DNA of 64,000 nt from Enterococcus gilvus ATCC BAA-350. Lineage in GTDB: Bacteria; Bacillota; Bacilli; Lactobacillales; Enterococcaceae. Position 1 is the first letter of the stretch; the number at the start of each line of letters is the position of its first letter. Position numbers and translations under genes: made by a program. The stretch spans positions 2,309,501-2,373,500 of the forward strand of contig NZ_ASWH01000001.1 of the NCBI RefSeq assembly GCF_000407545.1, read 5' to 3'. Below the pieces are notes generated by a model, which had not been told where the DNA came from, ran no database searches, and was given only the letters and a program-made list of their open reading frames with translations. This document shows positions 17,005 through 24,549 of the stretch, piece after piece.

Positions 17005-17044
17005 TTTCATTTCTCCTTTTTTATTTAATAGTTAAGTTAGAAAA

Positions 17045-17182
17045 TTAAAACTGTTTCCAGTCATCATCGTCCTTGTCTTCCTTGTCTTCTTCTGAATTAT
17101 TAGACTTTAAGATGGCGAGAACTATTCCCGCCAAACTTATCAATCCAAGAGCAATGAAAATCTTTATTAAGAAATACGACAT
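17045..17182 (-). CDS. Small membrane protein with acidic tail
   Basis: 45 residues: one membrane segment (FLIKIFIALGLISLAGIVLA) then a highly acidic tail (SEEDKEDKDDDDW). The start ATG at 17182 lies two bases after the stop of the SPFH gene, with AAGG inside that gene's end, so translation is probably coupled. The orientation is likely tail-in. Function unknown; its pairing with the SPFH protein suggests a membrane-associated phage function. Confidence 0.7.
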   Translation of the reverse strand: MSYFLIKIFIALGLISLAGIVLAILKSNNSEEDKEDKDDDDWKQF

Positions 17183-17183
17183 A

Positions 17184-17996
17184 CTATTTACCTTGATCAG
17201 TTACAACAGTATTGGCCCCATTCACAGTTACCCATCCATGTTTCTCACGAGCTTGTGCTTCTGTGTATCGGATCAATTCATCAGTCACTGAGTCAGCAAC
17301 TTTTTTATTTGAATCTGCTTCGGCTTCTGCAGCTTTTGTTTTCTTATAAGCTTCGCTGTCCGCTTGTGTTTTAGCAGTCTCAGCATCCAGCTTTGCTTTC
17401 TCGTTTTCTTGCCCAGCACGAATGATCGCATCAATGGATTTTTGTGTTTCAGCATCGACATCAGGAACACCCAGAGTCACGTCCTCCACTAAAAATCCTT
17501 TTGATTCAACTGATTTAGAAAAGCTTTCTAATACCGCTGCTTCAACTTTTGAAGAGTCGCCAGACAGAACATCAAGCAAACTGTATTTTGCATAAACTTC
17601 ACGAGCTACTTTTTGAAGTTTAGATTTTAACCATCCTGACTCAATGTCTTCGCTGGTAATATTCCCAAACTCCTTGTACATTTTCGCGGCTTTGGTTGGA
17701 TCAACTTTATAATCATATTTGATATTGATCGTTGTTTTCTTGCCGTCGCTGGTAGAAACAGAAACATTTTTGGCTTGTATAGTTTGCAGACGAATCGGAT
17801 ATTGAATCACTTTATCAATGCCGACAAATTTCACTCCTTGAGTCAACGCCTCATCCTTAATACCGCCATTCATTGAATAGCGAACACCGACATATCCATT
17901 ATCGATTTTTTCTAAAAACTTAAATGCTCCAACTACCCCGATTACTAAAATCGCTACTACTGCAACTGCTGCTTTAATTCCTGTACTTTGTTTCAT
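17184..17996 (-). CDS. SPFH/prohibitin-like membrane protein
   Basis: 270 residues. One N-terminal membrane segment (about 8-27), then an SPFH domain (KIDNGYVGVRYSMNGGI through TLGVPDVDAETQKSIDAI) and an Ala/Glu/Lys coiled coil. SPFH proteins form ring-like membrane microdomain scaffolds. Homologues occur in phages of low-GC Gram-positives with unknown function; superinfection exclusion or membrane protection are guesses. Small membrane proteins flank it on both sides. AGAGGAG precedes the ATG. Confidence 0.85.
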   Translation of the reverse strand: MKQSTGIKAAVAVVAILVIGVVGAFKFLEKIDNGYVGVRYSMNGGIKDEALTQGVKFVGIDKVIQYPIRLQTIQAKNVSVSTSDGKKTTINIKYDYKVDPTKAAKMYKEFGNITSEDIESGWLKSKLQKVAREVYAKYSLLDVLSGDSSKVEAAVLESFSKSVESKGFLVEDVTLGVPDVDAETQKSIDAIIRAGQENEKAKLDAETAKTQADSEAYKKTKAAEAEADSNKKVADSVTDELIRYTEAQAREKHGWVTVNGANTVVTDQGK

Positions 17997-18057
17997 AATT
18001 GAATTCTCCTCTTATTTTTAATTTATTTTTTCACTGTTATAGGCGTGGTTAGCGGAA

Positions 18058-18225
18058 CTAACTACTAACCTTTTTTGTAAACTTCTCAATAATCCAGTAG
18101 ATATATCGAAAGATTTCACCTATGACTCCTGTATAAGTGAATCTTAATTGACCATCTTTATCGGTCACGTTGATACTTGGACCGAAAATCATAATCGCTA
18201 GTAGGAACGTTATTAAATCTTTCAT
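18058..18225 (-). CDS. Small membrane protein
   Basis: 55 residues: MKDLITFLLAIMIFGPSINV, a short polar part (TDKDGQLRFTYTG), then EIFRYIYWIIEKFTKKVSS. The N-terminal hydrophobic segment may be a signal anchor. A full AGGAGG seven bases before the ATG makes this a convincing gene despite its size. Its start overlaps the stop of the upstream gene by four bases. Confidence 0.75.
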   Translation of the reverse strand: MKDLITFLLAIMIFGPSINVTDKDGQLRFTYTGVIGEIFRYIYWIIEKFTKKVSS

Positions 18226-18419
18226 TCGCCGTCCTCCTGCAAAGCATAGCCTGCGATAGCATCAAAATTAAATACTGCATGACGTTTGACTTGCGATTTA
18301 ATGCCAAAATAATCAAACTCAATCGTGATATCATGTACATTGTCATACTTGAAATTCTCGACTTTCTCAAAATAAGCCGTTCTTCCATTTTCAAAATAGA
18401 CTGCTAATGTTTTATTCAT
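18222..18419 (-). CDS. Small hypothetical phage protein
   Basis: 65 residues starting MNKTLAVYFENGRTAYFEKV, with alternating charged and aromatic residues suggesting a small beta-barrel. AAGGAGG is seven bases from the ATG at 18419, so the longer ATG at 18449 is rejected. Function not recognised; it sits between the exonuclease gene and the membrane protein group. Confidence 0.68.
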   Translation of the reverse strand: MNKTLAVYFENGRTAYFEKVENFKYDNVHDITIEFDYFGIKSQVKRHAVFNFDAIAGYALQEDGE

Positions 18420-18445
18420 AAAATTTCCTCCTTGATACCCGTCTA

Positions 18446-19351
18446 TCACTTACCTTTCGCTTTGATACGGATGGATCCTTTTACTTTCGATTCCTTCAAA
18501 TATTTCTTATAAATATCTGGTTCTTCTACCTTCAAAGTTTTAGAATCAACTGTTTTCTTAGTTGTTGGAAGAACACGAGTGATTACCAAATCACCAGTAT
18601 CAATTTTTTTAATATCATTCTCTTCCATCTTCTGATAAAGCTGTTCGCGGAATTCTTTTTGCTGCTCTTTCAATAGTGCAGCTTTTTCTTGAAACTCGAT
18701 CATCTGGAGTTCGAACCGTTCAACACGGGCGACCAATTTATCAACGTCGTTTCCAATTGAATAGTATTCATTTTCAGTCATATCTGGTTTCTCTTTCAGA
18801 TATTCCACACGGATCCAAAACGTTTCTATGGCGTCAAGAATTTTTTCAATTGCTGTTTCATCACGTTCGATCTCTTTTACTTGCAAATTCGCAACATCAA
18901 ATTCTAGGTCAAAATCTTTTGGACGTTTATACATTGCAAGCCATCCGTAGTTACATCCGGTCTGATAGAAATAAAGCTGCATCTGTGCCTCATAAACCTT
19001 CTCTGTTGGATTTGCTCCATGCGTTTTTATTTCCAGTACAATCTTATTTTCGACATCGTAACCATCAACGTTGGATCGAATGAAATCATCTGGATCAAGA
19101 AATGTCGCTGGTGTGAATTTCAAACTATTCATTGTATTGATATATTCCCGAATCACTGGCTCCATACGGTTCCCAAACTGAATATACGGATTACTGATTT
19201 GTTCCGACCTAACGATCCCGGCCTTTTCTCTGGCCAGTTCATATTGAGTTTTGTATTTAGATAGTCCTAAAATGACTGGCACATCAGATCCACCCACATA
19301 TTGATCTCGATTTTCAGTAACGTTTGGGTCTTGTTTTTGTAGTCCGAACAT
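18446..19351 (-). CDS. YqaJ-type phage exonuclease (lambda Exo-like)
   Basis: About 301 residues. The motifs are YVGGSDVPVILGLSKYKTQY, FGNRMEP, SNVDGYD, KIVLEIKTHG and YEAQMQLYFYQTG, the PD-(D/E)XK nuclease layout of YqaJ viral recombinases. The last 100 residues are a coiled coil. It should resect double strands to feed the annealing protein at 15855. Start set at ATG 19351 behind GGAGGG, with a GTG four codons earlier possible; it overlaps nothing but abuts the helicase stop. Confidence 0.9.
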   Translation of the reverse strand: MFGLQKQDPNVTENRDQYVGGSDVPVILGLSKYKTQYELAREKAGIVRSEQISNPYIQFGNRMEPVIREYINTMNSLKFTPATFLDPDDFIRSNVDGYDVENKIVLEIKTHGANPTEKVYEAQMQLYFYQTGCNYGWLAMYKRPKDFDLEFDVANLQVKEIERDETAIEKILDAIETFWIRVEYLKEKPDMTENEYYSIGNDVDKLVARVERFELQMIEFQEKAALLKEQQKEFREQLYQKMEENDIKKIDTGDLVITRVLPTTKKTVDSKTLKVEEPDIYKKYLKESKVKGSIRIKAKGK

Positions 19352-19352
19352 T

Positions 19353-20579
19353 TTATTGACCACCCTCCATTCGTGTATTCATATAAAGTTCTTCCGAAAA
19401 ATCTTGCTTGTTTTCCAATGCTTCATAAACAGCTTCTTCAATCGTTTGCTTAGTAATGAAGCGATAAACTGTTACTTTCTTTTCTTGACCATTCCGATAG
19501 GCACGACCCAACGCCTGACTATAATCTTGATAAGAATAAGTCGGCGTGTAGAAAATCACTGTATTTGCGTACTGCAACTCAATTCCTGCACTACCAGCCA
19601 TGTATTGGACGAAGGTCACACTATTATCCAAATCTTTCCAAGTCTCTTTCTGCGGCAAATTAGAGTGCTTTCCGCTCACTTCAAAAATTTTCTTATTCTT
19701 AAGTTTCGCTTTTAAAGCATCCACTTCTTTTTGATAGTAGTAGAAAATAACCACATTATTCTTTGTACCTTCGCAAATCATTTCAGTATAATCCAACTTG
19801 TCTTTTTGATTCGTGTGATAGCGCAACCCATGAGCCAACTTAGATGGTGTGTCGAAGTCTTCATCATCAAGCACGCGATGTCTCGAAACTGTTGCATAGT
19901 CTTTACTTTTCTTAAAGTGAATATCCTCGATTACCAGCGGCGGTAAATCTAGTGCTTCGTCCTTCGATATAGACACTGTGAAAGAATTGTATTTGTCATG
20001 TAACTGATCCTCATTGATCCATCCCTCAATTTTAGGAATACGTCGATTGCCCAAATAAATCGTTCCCCATTTGGCATATCGATCGTTCATTTCCTTTTTA
20101 GATTTGAAGTAACCAAACATGATGAAGTAGTTGTACGTGTCTTCCCAGCCATTACTTGCTGGCGTTGCAGTCAACAGGACAAAATGACTGGATACCTTCG
20201 AAAGTTTCAATGCGGCCTTACCGCGTTGACTAGTTGGATTTTTAACATAATGGGCTTCATCAAAGATCGTGAACCATCCTTTGTAAAGCTTGTACATGTT
20301 GGCCAACTTGCCATAACTCATTTCGGTAAACGAGATTTCAATTTTGTAGAAATCACAGACCGCTTGAATATCTCTACGCCATCCGCCTTCTTTAATCTTC
20401 TGTGGCGGAGCTACAATCAAAATCGGTTCGCCGTTCCCATATTTTAAATAGTGATGAATGGCCATGATCGTTTTTCCGGTTCCAGTATCAGCTGCATACA
20501 TAAAACTTGGGTCTGCATAATCTACTAACTTCTTTTGAAAGTCATATAACATTTCTCTGTTTGAGCATTGCGGAAACAT
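19353..20579 (-). CDS. SF2 (SNF2-like) DNA helicase
   Basis: About 408 residues. Motif I ADTGTGKT (about 31-38), motif II IFDEAHY, motif III LLTATPASN, then the C-terminal motifs VQYMAGSAGIELQYANTVIF and QALGRAYRNGQEKKVTVYRF. It is a compact phage helicase of the kind found beside VRR-NUC nucleases. Both ATG 20579 and TTG 20588 are possible; the latter overlaps the HNH stop. It probably acts in recombination-dependent replication. Confidence 0.9.
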   Translation of the reverse strand: MFPQCSNREMLYDFQKKLVDYADPSFMYAADTGTGKTIMAIHHYLKYGNGEPILIVAPPQKIKEGGWRRDIQAVCDFYKIEISFTEMSYGKLANMYKLYKGWFTIFDEAHYVKNPTSQRGKAALKLSKVSSHFVLLTATPASNGWEDTYNYFIMFGYFKSKKEMNDRYAKWGTIYLGNRRIPKIEGWINEDQLHDKYNSFTVSISKDEALDLPPLVIEDIHFKKSKDYATVSRHRVLDDEDFDTPSKLAHGLRYHTNQKDKLDYTEMICEGTKNNVVIFYYYQKEVDALKAKLKNKKIFEVSGKHSNLPQKETWKDLDNSVTFVQYMAGSAGIELQYANTVIFYTPTYSYQDYSQALGRAYRNGQEKKVTVYRFITKQTIEEAVYEALENKQDFSEELYMNTRMEGGQ

Positions 20580-20580
20580 G

Positions 20581-21159
20581 TTAAACAACTAGAACACCAC
20601 ATTTCTTAGCAAAATCAGTCCATGTCTCAAAATTCACGATTTTTTCTATACATCGTCTACTAACTTCAAATTTCTTAGCGATTTCAACTGGCCTTATTTG
20701 TTTTTGGAAATATAAAAAATATATCTTTTCAACATCCCGTTCTCTTAATTTTGACCTTGAACTACTTTGCCCCTTCGCTGCGTTTGCCAACCCTTTGTTG
20801 TAGGCATGTTTTGTATTCTCTCTAATCGAGCACCACTCCAAATTGGCCAATTTGTTATTAGTTTTATCACCATCAATGTGATTTACAGCAGCTAGATTAT
20901 TTTCATTATCTAAAAAGGCTGACGCAACTAATCGATGGACTGTCTGAACTTTCATCTTTCCTTCTTTCTTCAAATTCACTCTTAAATATCCATCTCGATG
21001 AGTTCGTTGCTTTAAAATTATTTCTTGCTTACCATGTTGATTTTTAGTTGCTCGTTTCAAAGATTTTACTTTTCCAAAATTACTAACCTGATAGATACCT
21101 TCAAAACCATGAATGTCTTTCCATGCCTCATGAGAAGATATTTTGCCGTTCGAGTTCAT
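20581..21159 (-). CDS. Homing HNH endonuclease (NUMOD4 plus HNH)
   Basis: 192 residues. NUMOD4 domain EAWKDIHGFEGIYQVSNFGK at residues about 10-30, HNH core VHRLVASAF then AAVNHIDGDKTNNKLANLEW, and a C-terminal HTH (PVEIAKKFEVSRRCIEKIV). A strong GAGGAGGT precedes the ATG. It overlaps the end of the VRR-NUC gene by about 32 bp in another frame, suggesting a free-standing homing gene that landed between two cooperating genes without breaking them. Confidence 0.9.
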   Translation of the reverse strand: MNSNGKISSHEAWKDIHGFEGIYQVSNFGKVKSLKRATKNQHGKQEIILKQRTHRDGYLRVNLKKEGKMKVQTVHRLVASAFLDNENNLAAVNHIDGDKTNNKLANLEWCSIRENTKHAYNKGLANAAKGQSSSRSKLRERDVEKIYFLYFQKQIRPVEIAKKFEVSRRCIEKIVNFETWTDFAKKCGVLVV

Positions 21160-21424
21160 TTTTTACCTCCTCAACACTTCTCGCTACAAGTGCAATTCCG
21201 CCTGCAGCTTCAATTTTTCTTAGCTTTGACTTTTGTAATTCACTTACTACGCCACCACTTGCCTTTTTCACCTCAATTCCAATGAACCGACCATTAACAC
21301 ATGCCAATATGTCCGGAGTGCCCGAAGGCTGGTACATGGACCCATGAACTTTCAAATAGTAGGCACCTAGCGAATCAAGGTACTTTTTAATTCTGTTTTC
21401 AACTTTCTTTTCTGGTCCAGACAT
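21128..21424 (-). CDS. VRR-NUC nuclease
   Basis: 98 residues. GTPDILACVNGRFIGIEVKK holds the PD-(D/E)XK catalytic residues, with KVHGSMYQPSG before it and a helical end. VRR-NUC proteins are structure-specific nucleases; in phages they are usually next to an SF2 helicase, as here once the HNH gene is ignored. The start overlaps the stop of the small gene upstream (TGATG). Confidence 0.92.
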   Translation of the reverse strand: MSGPEKKVENRIKKYLDSLGAYYLKVHGSMYQPSGTPDILACVNGRFIGIEVKKASGGVVSELQKSKLRKIEAAGGIALVARSVEEVKNELERQNIFS

Positions 21425-21597
21425 CAGCCCAATACTTTCTGATTAGGTGTGCTGCCTTCACCCACTTTGATTAACTCAACATAATTTCGAGTAACAAACT
21501 CGCCTTCTGATGTGTTGTAATAGGTCTTTTCGCCTACAGTTTTAACTGACCAAATAGCTATATTATTTTTAAAGAAATACTCCTGAATGGGATTCAT
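21424..21597 (-). CDS. Small hypothetical phage protein
   Basis: 57 residues: MNPIQEYFFKNNIAIWSVKT and then VGEKTYYNTSEGEFVTRNY. GAGG is seven bases before the ATG, and the stop overlaps the VRR-NUC start, which supports a real coupled gene. Function not recognised. Confidence 0.68.
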   Translation of the reverse strand: MNPIQEYFFKNNIAIWSVKTVGEKTYYNTSEGEFVTRNYVELIKVGEGSTPNQKVLG

Positions 21598-21644
21598 TGT
21601 TTTTCCTCACTTTCGTGTTATACTTTCGAATAGATAAACGTTTT

Positions 21645-22508
21645 TTATTTGCTTACTTCGGCGGCTACCGAGGTAGGCTTTTTTTGTGAATGTGTATAAA
21701 TAATCTGACTTGCTTTTTTTCTCTTAAATCGAGCAAAAGTTATATCTTTGAATTCTCGATGTGCTTTTATAGCTGCAACACTTACTTTTCCCGGTATTGG
21801 TTTTACTGTGATCTTATCCTGCTTACGAAGCTCAACGATCTTTAAATGAATAGCTTGGTAATTTCTTCTACCTTGTAGCAAATGGATTAACTTTTGATAA
21901 TTATTTACAAATCCATATTTATCAAAAGTCACATTTTCAAGAATTGCTTCTATTTCCCAGCCTTCCCAATAATAGACAGATTCTATTTTTCCATCTTTTT
22001 TTAAGTAATCAGTTCGGCTCTTAATTGATTTACTAGTTCGCCCCAACAGATGACCTATTTCTTCATTTGAAAAATCACGCTTTTTCAGATTAATAATTTT
22101 GTTGTCTTCTGCTTCTGAATACCATCTTCCGTGTAAATCGAATTGACAAGATCGATCTGTTTTAGGGAGGATTCCGGCTTTCCTCCACTCGGTGAATTTG
22201 AGTTCAAGACATGATTCGCTTAAACTCGTTTTTCGAATTAACTCTTTAACGTTTAGAATCTGGTTGGTTTCAGCAAACAAAGCATTCTCTTTTATCCATT
22301 CTAAGAATTCTTCATCTGTCTTTATTGGCGGTAAGTCCCCATCATTTCGCATTCGTTGGACCTTTGAACGTACGCCCATGATCTTGCGATTCAGTTTTTC
22401 TGATAATTCAGGATAATTTTTGACATCACCAAACCAGTTGACCTGCATATTGTTCACTAAGAATTCCGTTTCTTCAGCAGTCCAGTTTCTGCCTCCCAAA
22501 TTGATCAC
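21645..22508 (-). CDS. Myb/SANT-like DNA-binding protein
   Basis: About 284-287 residues. Two Trp-anchored Myb/SANT-like repeats can be seen: NWTAEETEFLVNNMQ near the N-terminus, and GRWYSEAEDNKIINLKKRDF with IGHLLGRTSKSIKSR near residues 125-165. The last third is basic. Likely a phage regulator or a DNA-organising protein. The GTG at 22508 touches GGGAGG; TTG 22499 is better spaced. Confidence 0.7.
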   Translation of the reverse strand: MINLGGRNWTAEETEFLVNNMQVNWFGDVKNYPELSEKLNRKIMGVRSKVQRMRNDGDLPPIKTDEEFLEWIKENALFAETNQILNVKELIRKTSLSESCLELKFTEWRKAGILPKTDRSCQFDLHGRWYSEAEDNKIINLKKRDFSNEEIGHLLGRTSKSIKSRTDYLKKDGKIESVYYWEGWEIEAILENVTFDKYGFVNNYQKLIHLLQGRRNYQAIHLKIVELRKQDKITVKPIPGKVSVAAIKAHREFKDITFARFKRKKASQIIYTHSQKKPTSVAAEVSK

Positions 22509-22687
22509 CTCCCACTAGTTCTGCTTCTCAAATCAAACTCAAATTCCTCAGTTAAAAGTAAATTTCCTCCCACACCAGCAATGAGTAAGATTTTGATCCA
22601 TACTGGAATGAAACCAGTAATTGCAGCGCCCACACCGATCATGGCCATAAGCAGAGTTAATCGTCTTATCCAATAGATTTTTTTCAT
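22505..22687 (-). CDS. Small two-segment membrane protein
   Basis: 60 residues with two hydrophobic segments (LTLLMAMIGVGAAITGFIPV and WIKILLIAGVGGNLLL), basic N-terminus and polar C-terminus. Its stop overlaps the next gene. Early prophage regions often carry such proteins; function unknown. Confidence 0.7.
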   Translation of the reverse strand: MKKIYWIRRLTLLMAMIGVGAAITGFIPVWIKILLIAGVGGNLLLTEEFEFDLRSRTSGR

Positions 22688-22700
22688 GCTGTTGCCTCCT

Positions 22701-22925
22701 TTACTCTTTAGCTACAAGCTTGTAGAGTGCAATACTTGAAAAACGCCATCCGTCGCCAATTTTTTGACCAGGAACAACGCCTGCTCTTGCTTGTGCTTTG
22801 AGATGAGAAACTGAAATTTTTAAAAATTCAGCAGCCTGTTCAGTTTCCCAAACTTCATTTTTTAATTCGTTTTCGGCTAATAGAATTTTGAGATCATCTA
22901 GGTTTACTAGTGCTAGATTTGTCAT
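22701..22925 (-). CDS. Excisionase-like HTH protein
   Basis: 74 residues. EVWETEQAAEFLKISVSHLK then ARAGVVPGQKIGDGWRF is the MerR/Xis-type winged helix layout of the helix_turn_helix_17 group. Early position next to the Cro-like gene suggests an Xis or early regulator. ATG at 22925. Confidence 0.75.
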   Translation of the reverse strand: MTNLALVNLDDLKILLAENELKNEVWETEQAAEFLKISVSHLKAQARAGVVPGQKIGDGWRFSSIALYKLVAKE

Positions 22926-22928
22926 GAA

Positions 22929-23141
22929 TTACTCCTCCTCAATAAAAACAATCCCAAGGTATTCAGCAATTTTCTGGCGGTACTCTTTAGCTTTTTCACC
23001 GTTTTGAATTCCTTTAACAACCTGTTTTACATATGTGTCTGACGTATTAATTACTTTTGCTAAATCTTTCCAGTTTTTCTTTTGTCGATGCATCTGAACC
23101 AATACAATTTCTTCGAAATCTTTGATTAACAAACTTCTCAC
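22929..23141 (-). CDS. Cro-like HTH regulator
   Basis: 70 residues. KKNWKDLAKVINTSDTYVKQ is a helix-turn-helix. It is the first gene of the leftward early transcript and faces the repressor gene at 23438, which is the usual Cro place. Start GTG at 23141, or TTG at 23132 if AAAGGA is the ribosome site. Confidence 0.75.
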   Translation of the reverse strand: MRSLLIKDFEEIVLVQMHRQKKNWKDLAKVINTSDTYVKQVVKGIQNGEKAKEYRQKIAEYLGIVFIEEE

Positions 23142-23194
23142 TTCCTTTCGTTTATATAATTAGCTAGTTATTGAGCTTTTTTTAGAACTAAATG

Positions 23195-23222
23195 TTGACA
23201 TTTTTAAACTTTATTGTAGAAT
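23195..23222 (+). promoter_or_regulatory. Rightward promoter toward repressor gene
   Basis: TTGACA at 23195-23200, 16 bases, TAGAAT at 23217-23222. It would make a long leader of about 210 bases before the repressor gene, antisense to the leftward leader. Its -10 lies within the operator-like site at 23211. Confidence 0.6.
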
Positions 23223-23224
23223 AA
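23211..23224. promoter_or_regulatory. Repressor operator-like site 1
   Basis: TTATTGTAGAATAA, near-palindromic around GTAG. It overlaps the -10 box of the rightward promoter. Confidence 0.5.
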
Positions 23225-23352
23225 AAGCATAGCTAAATAAGACTACATAAGCCTTTAAATTAACATTTCTAAGTTTGCCGACCGCGAAATAGTTTAATTT
23301 TCATAGGTTCTCTTTAGTTTTGTTTCAAGCTCAACAACTAGCTTACGAACAA

Positions 23353-23381
23353 AGTATATTAAACTATATTGTAGATGTCAA
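23353..23381 (-). promoter_or_regulatory. Strong leftward early promoter
   Basis: Reading leftward: TTGACA (23381-23376), 17 bases, TATACT (23358-23353). The start point should fall near 23346, giving a leader of about 200 bases before the Cro-like gene. Confidence 0.85.
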
Positions 23382-23398
23382 CTATTTTTCTACGATAA
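23366..23398. promoter_or_regulatory. Repressor operator-like sites 2 and 3
   Basis: ATATTGTAGATGTC at 23366-23379 and the inverse of CTTTATCGTAGAAAAA with core at 23390-23393. Both share the GTAG core and A/T arms of site 1. Site 2 overlaps the -35 box of the strong leftward promoter, site 3 lies just upstream. Confidence 0.5.
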
Positions 23399-23437
23399 AG
23401 TCTATATTTTGTTTCGAAGTGAGAAAGGAATGCCTAC

Positions 23438-23818
23438 ATGACAACATTCGACAGGGTAAAAAAACTTGCTGACAAACAAAAAATATCAATTGTAGAACTT
23501 GAAGAAAAATTGGAATTTGGCAGAAATTCATTATATTCATGGAAAACCAAAACCCCGAATGGTGATAGATTGAAAAAAGTAGCAGATTATTTTGGAGTTT
23601 CAACTGATTATTTGTTAGGAAGAACAGATGATCCTGAACCAATAGCTAAACTTGATAAAGGTCCGGGCTCTGATCTTATTGGTTATTTCAGACTCAACAC
23701 TGCTGAATTTGATCCTGATGAAACGGAAGAAATAGAAGATTCTTTGAAGGATTACACTGACTTCTTAGTTCAAAAAGCAAGAGAACGAAAGGCAAGAGAA
23801 AATAAAAAGAAAAAATAA
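23438..23818 (+). CDS. Phage repressor, ImmR/CI-like
   Basis: 126 residues. HTH_3 domain in residues 1-65 (ISIVELEEKLEFGRNSLYSW, KKVADYFGVSTDYLLG), then a short acidic linker and a Lys/Arg-rich helical end. There is no RecA-sensitive peptidase domain; the next gene encodes a metalloprotease instead. This is the ImmR-ImmA arrangement known from ICEBs1 and many low-GC prophages. GAAAGGA precedes the ATG. Confidence 0.9.
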   Translation: MTTFDRVKKLADKQKISIVELEEKLEFGRNSLYSWKTKTPNGDRLKKVADYFGVSTDYLLGRTDDPEPIAKLDKGPGSDLIGYFRLNTAEFDPDETEEIEDSLKDYTDFLVQKARERKARENKKKK

Positions 23819-23840
23819 TTTCCGAGGTTGGTAACTGTAT

Positions 23841-24476
23841 ATGGATTTTTATAATGAAGATGCCTTTCGAGATGCAACTTTTGTTGCTAACTCAATTGCG
23901 CAACAAACAGCTGAATTTTATGAAATTGATGTTAAGGATGTAAAAAACTTTCACATAAAAGAATTTGTCGAAGAGGATAAACTTGCCATTTACGCTGAAC
24001 ATTATTTTAAACCACCTTTAGACAAATTAATGCTGGGATCAACCCAAAAGGTTGAGGGAATAATTGTGTTAGCGGTAAACGCTTTGTCGATGGTTGAACG
24101 GAAATTTTTCTCAGAAATGCACGAAACTATACATGCATATTGTGATCCGATCAAGGAAAACGATGGAAGGGCCTTTTCCGATCTTCTTTTAGAAGAGGGC
24201 TATCTCCCGGAAGACCAATATATTGAAAAAAGGGCAAATTTTGGTGCTGGTATTTTAATGGCCAATGATGAAGCTTTGATTTTTGGAATTAACAAGTTTA
24301 GAAACTTCTTGCGTACTGCAAATTTCTTTTTTATGAGTAAAGGAGCTTTCAAAAATCGACTTCGTGCATTTTTAGTTTTTGAAAGAGACTGTACTCCTCA
24401 ATATGCTTTCCAGCTTGTTCATAAATACGAGATGGGCTGTGGAATGGACTTTTATAAAGTTATCAATACGAAGTGA
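23841..24476 (+). CDS. ImmA/IrrE-type metalloprotease
   Basis: 211 residues. FFSEMHETIHAYCDP holds the zinc-binding HExxH motif (HETIH). In ICEBs1 the ImmA protease cuts ImmR after DNA damage and relieves repression; the same job is inferred here from the pair. The gene is 22 bp after the repressor stop, so they form one operon. Confidence 0.9.
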   Translation: MDFYNEDAFRDATFVANSIAQQTAEFYEIDVKDVKNFHIKEFVEEDKLAIYAEHYFKPPLDKLMLGSTQKVEGIIVLAVNALSMVERKFFSEMHETIHAYCDPIKENDGRAFSDLLLEEGYLPEDQYIEKRANFGAGILMANDEALIFGINKFRNFLRTANFFFMSKGAFKNRLRAFLVFERDCTPQYAFQLVHKYEMGCGMDFYKVINTK

Positions 24477-24549
24477 AAAATGTATAGTGATACGGACCTA
24501 TTCCCCCGTTATTTAGAGGATATATTACATCAAAAATGGAGTTGATAGC

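Larger units (their letters stand above)
23162..23343 (-). repeat. 17-bp inverted repeat closing the early leader RNA
   Basis: AGCTAGTTATTGAGCTT at 23162-23178 and AAGCTCAACAACTAGCT at 23327-23343 are inverted repeats with one G-U/A mismatch position. The right copy starts within a few bases of the predicted leftward transcript start and the left copy ends just before the Cro-like ribosome site, so the RNA could form a closed loop of about 150 nt. Confidence 0.6.
23142..23437. promoter_or_regulatory. Divergent immunity control region
   Basis: Non-coding, between Cro-like and repressor genes. It holds two divergent promoters, three operator-like sites and a 17-bp inverted repeat, each listed separately. 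Confidence 0.8.

Noticed and set aside
21025..21347. + strand ORFs opposite the HNH and VRR-NUC genes
   Set aside because: Low-complexity Phe/Leu/Pro translations with no ribosome sites, antisense to clear genes.
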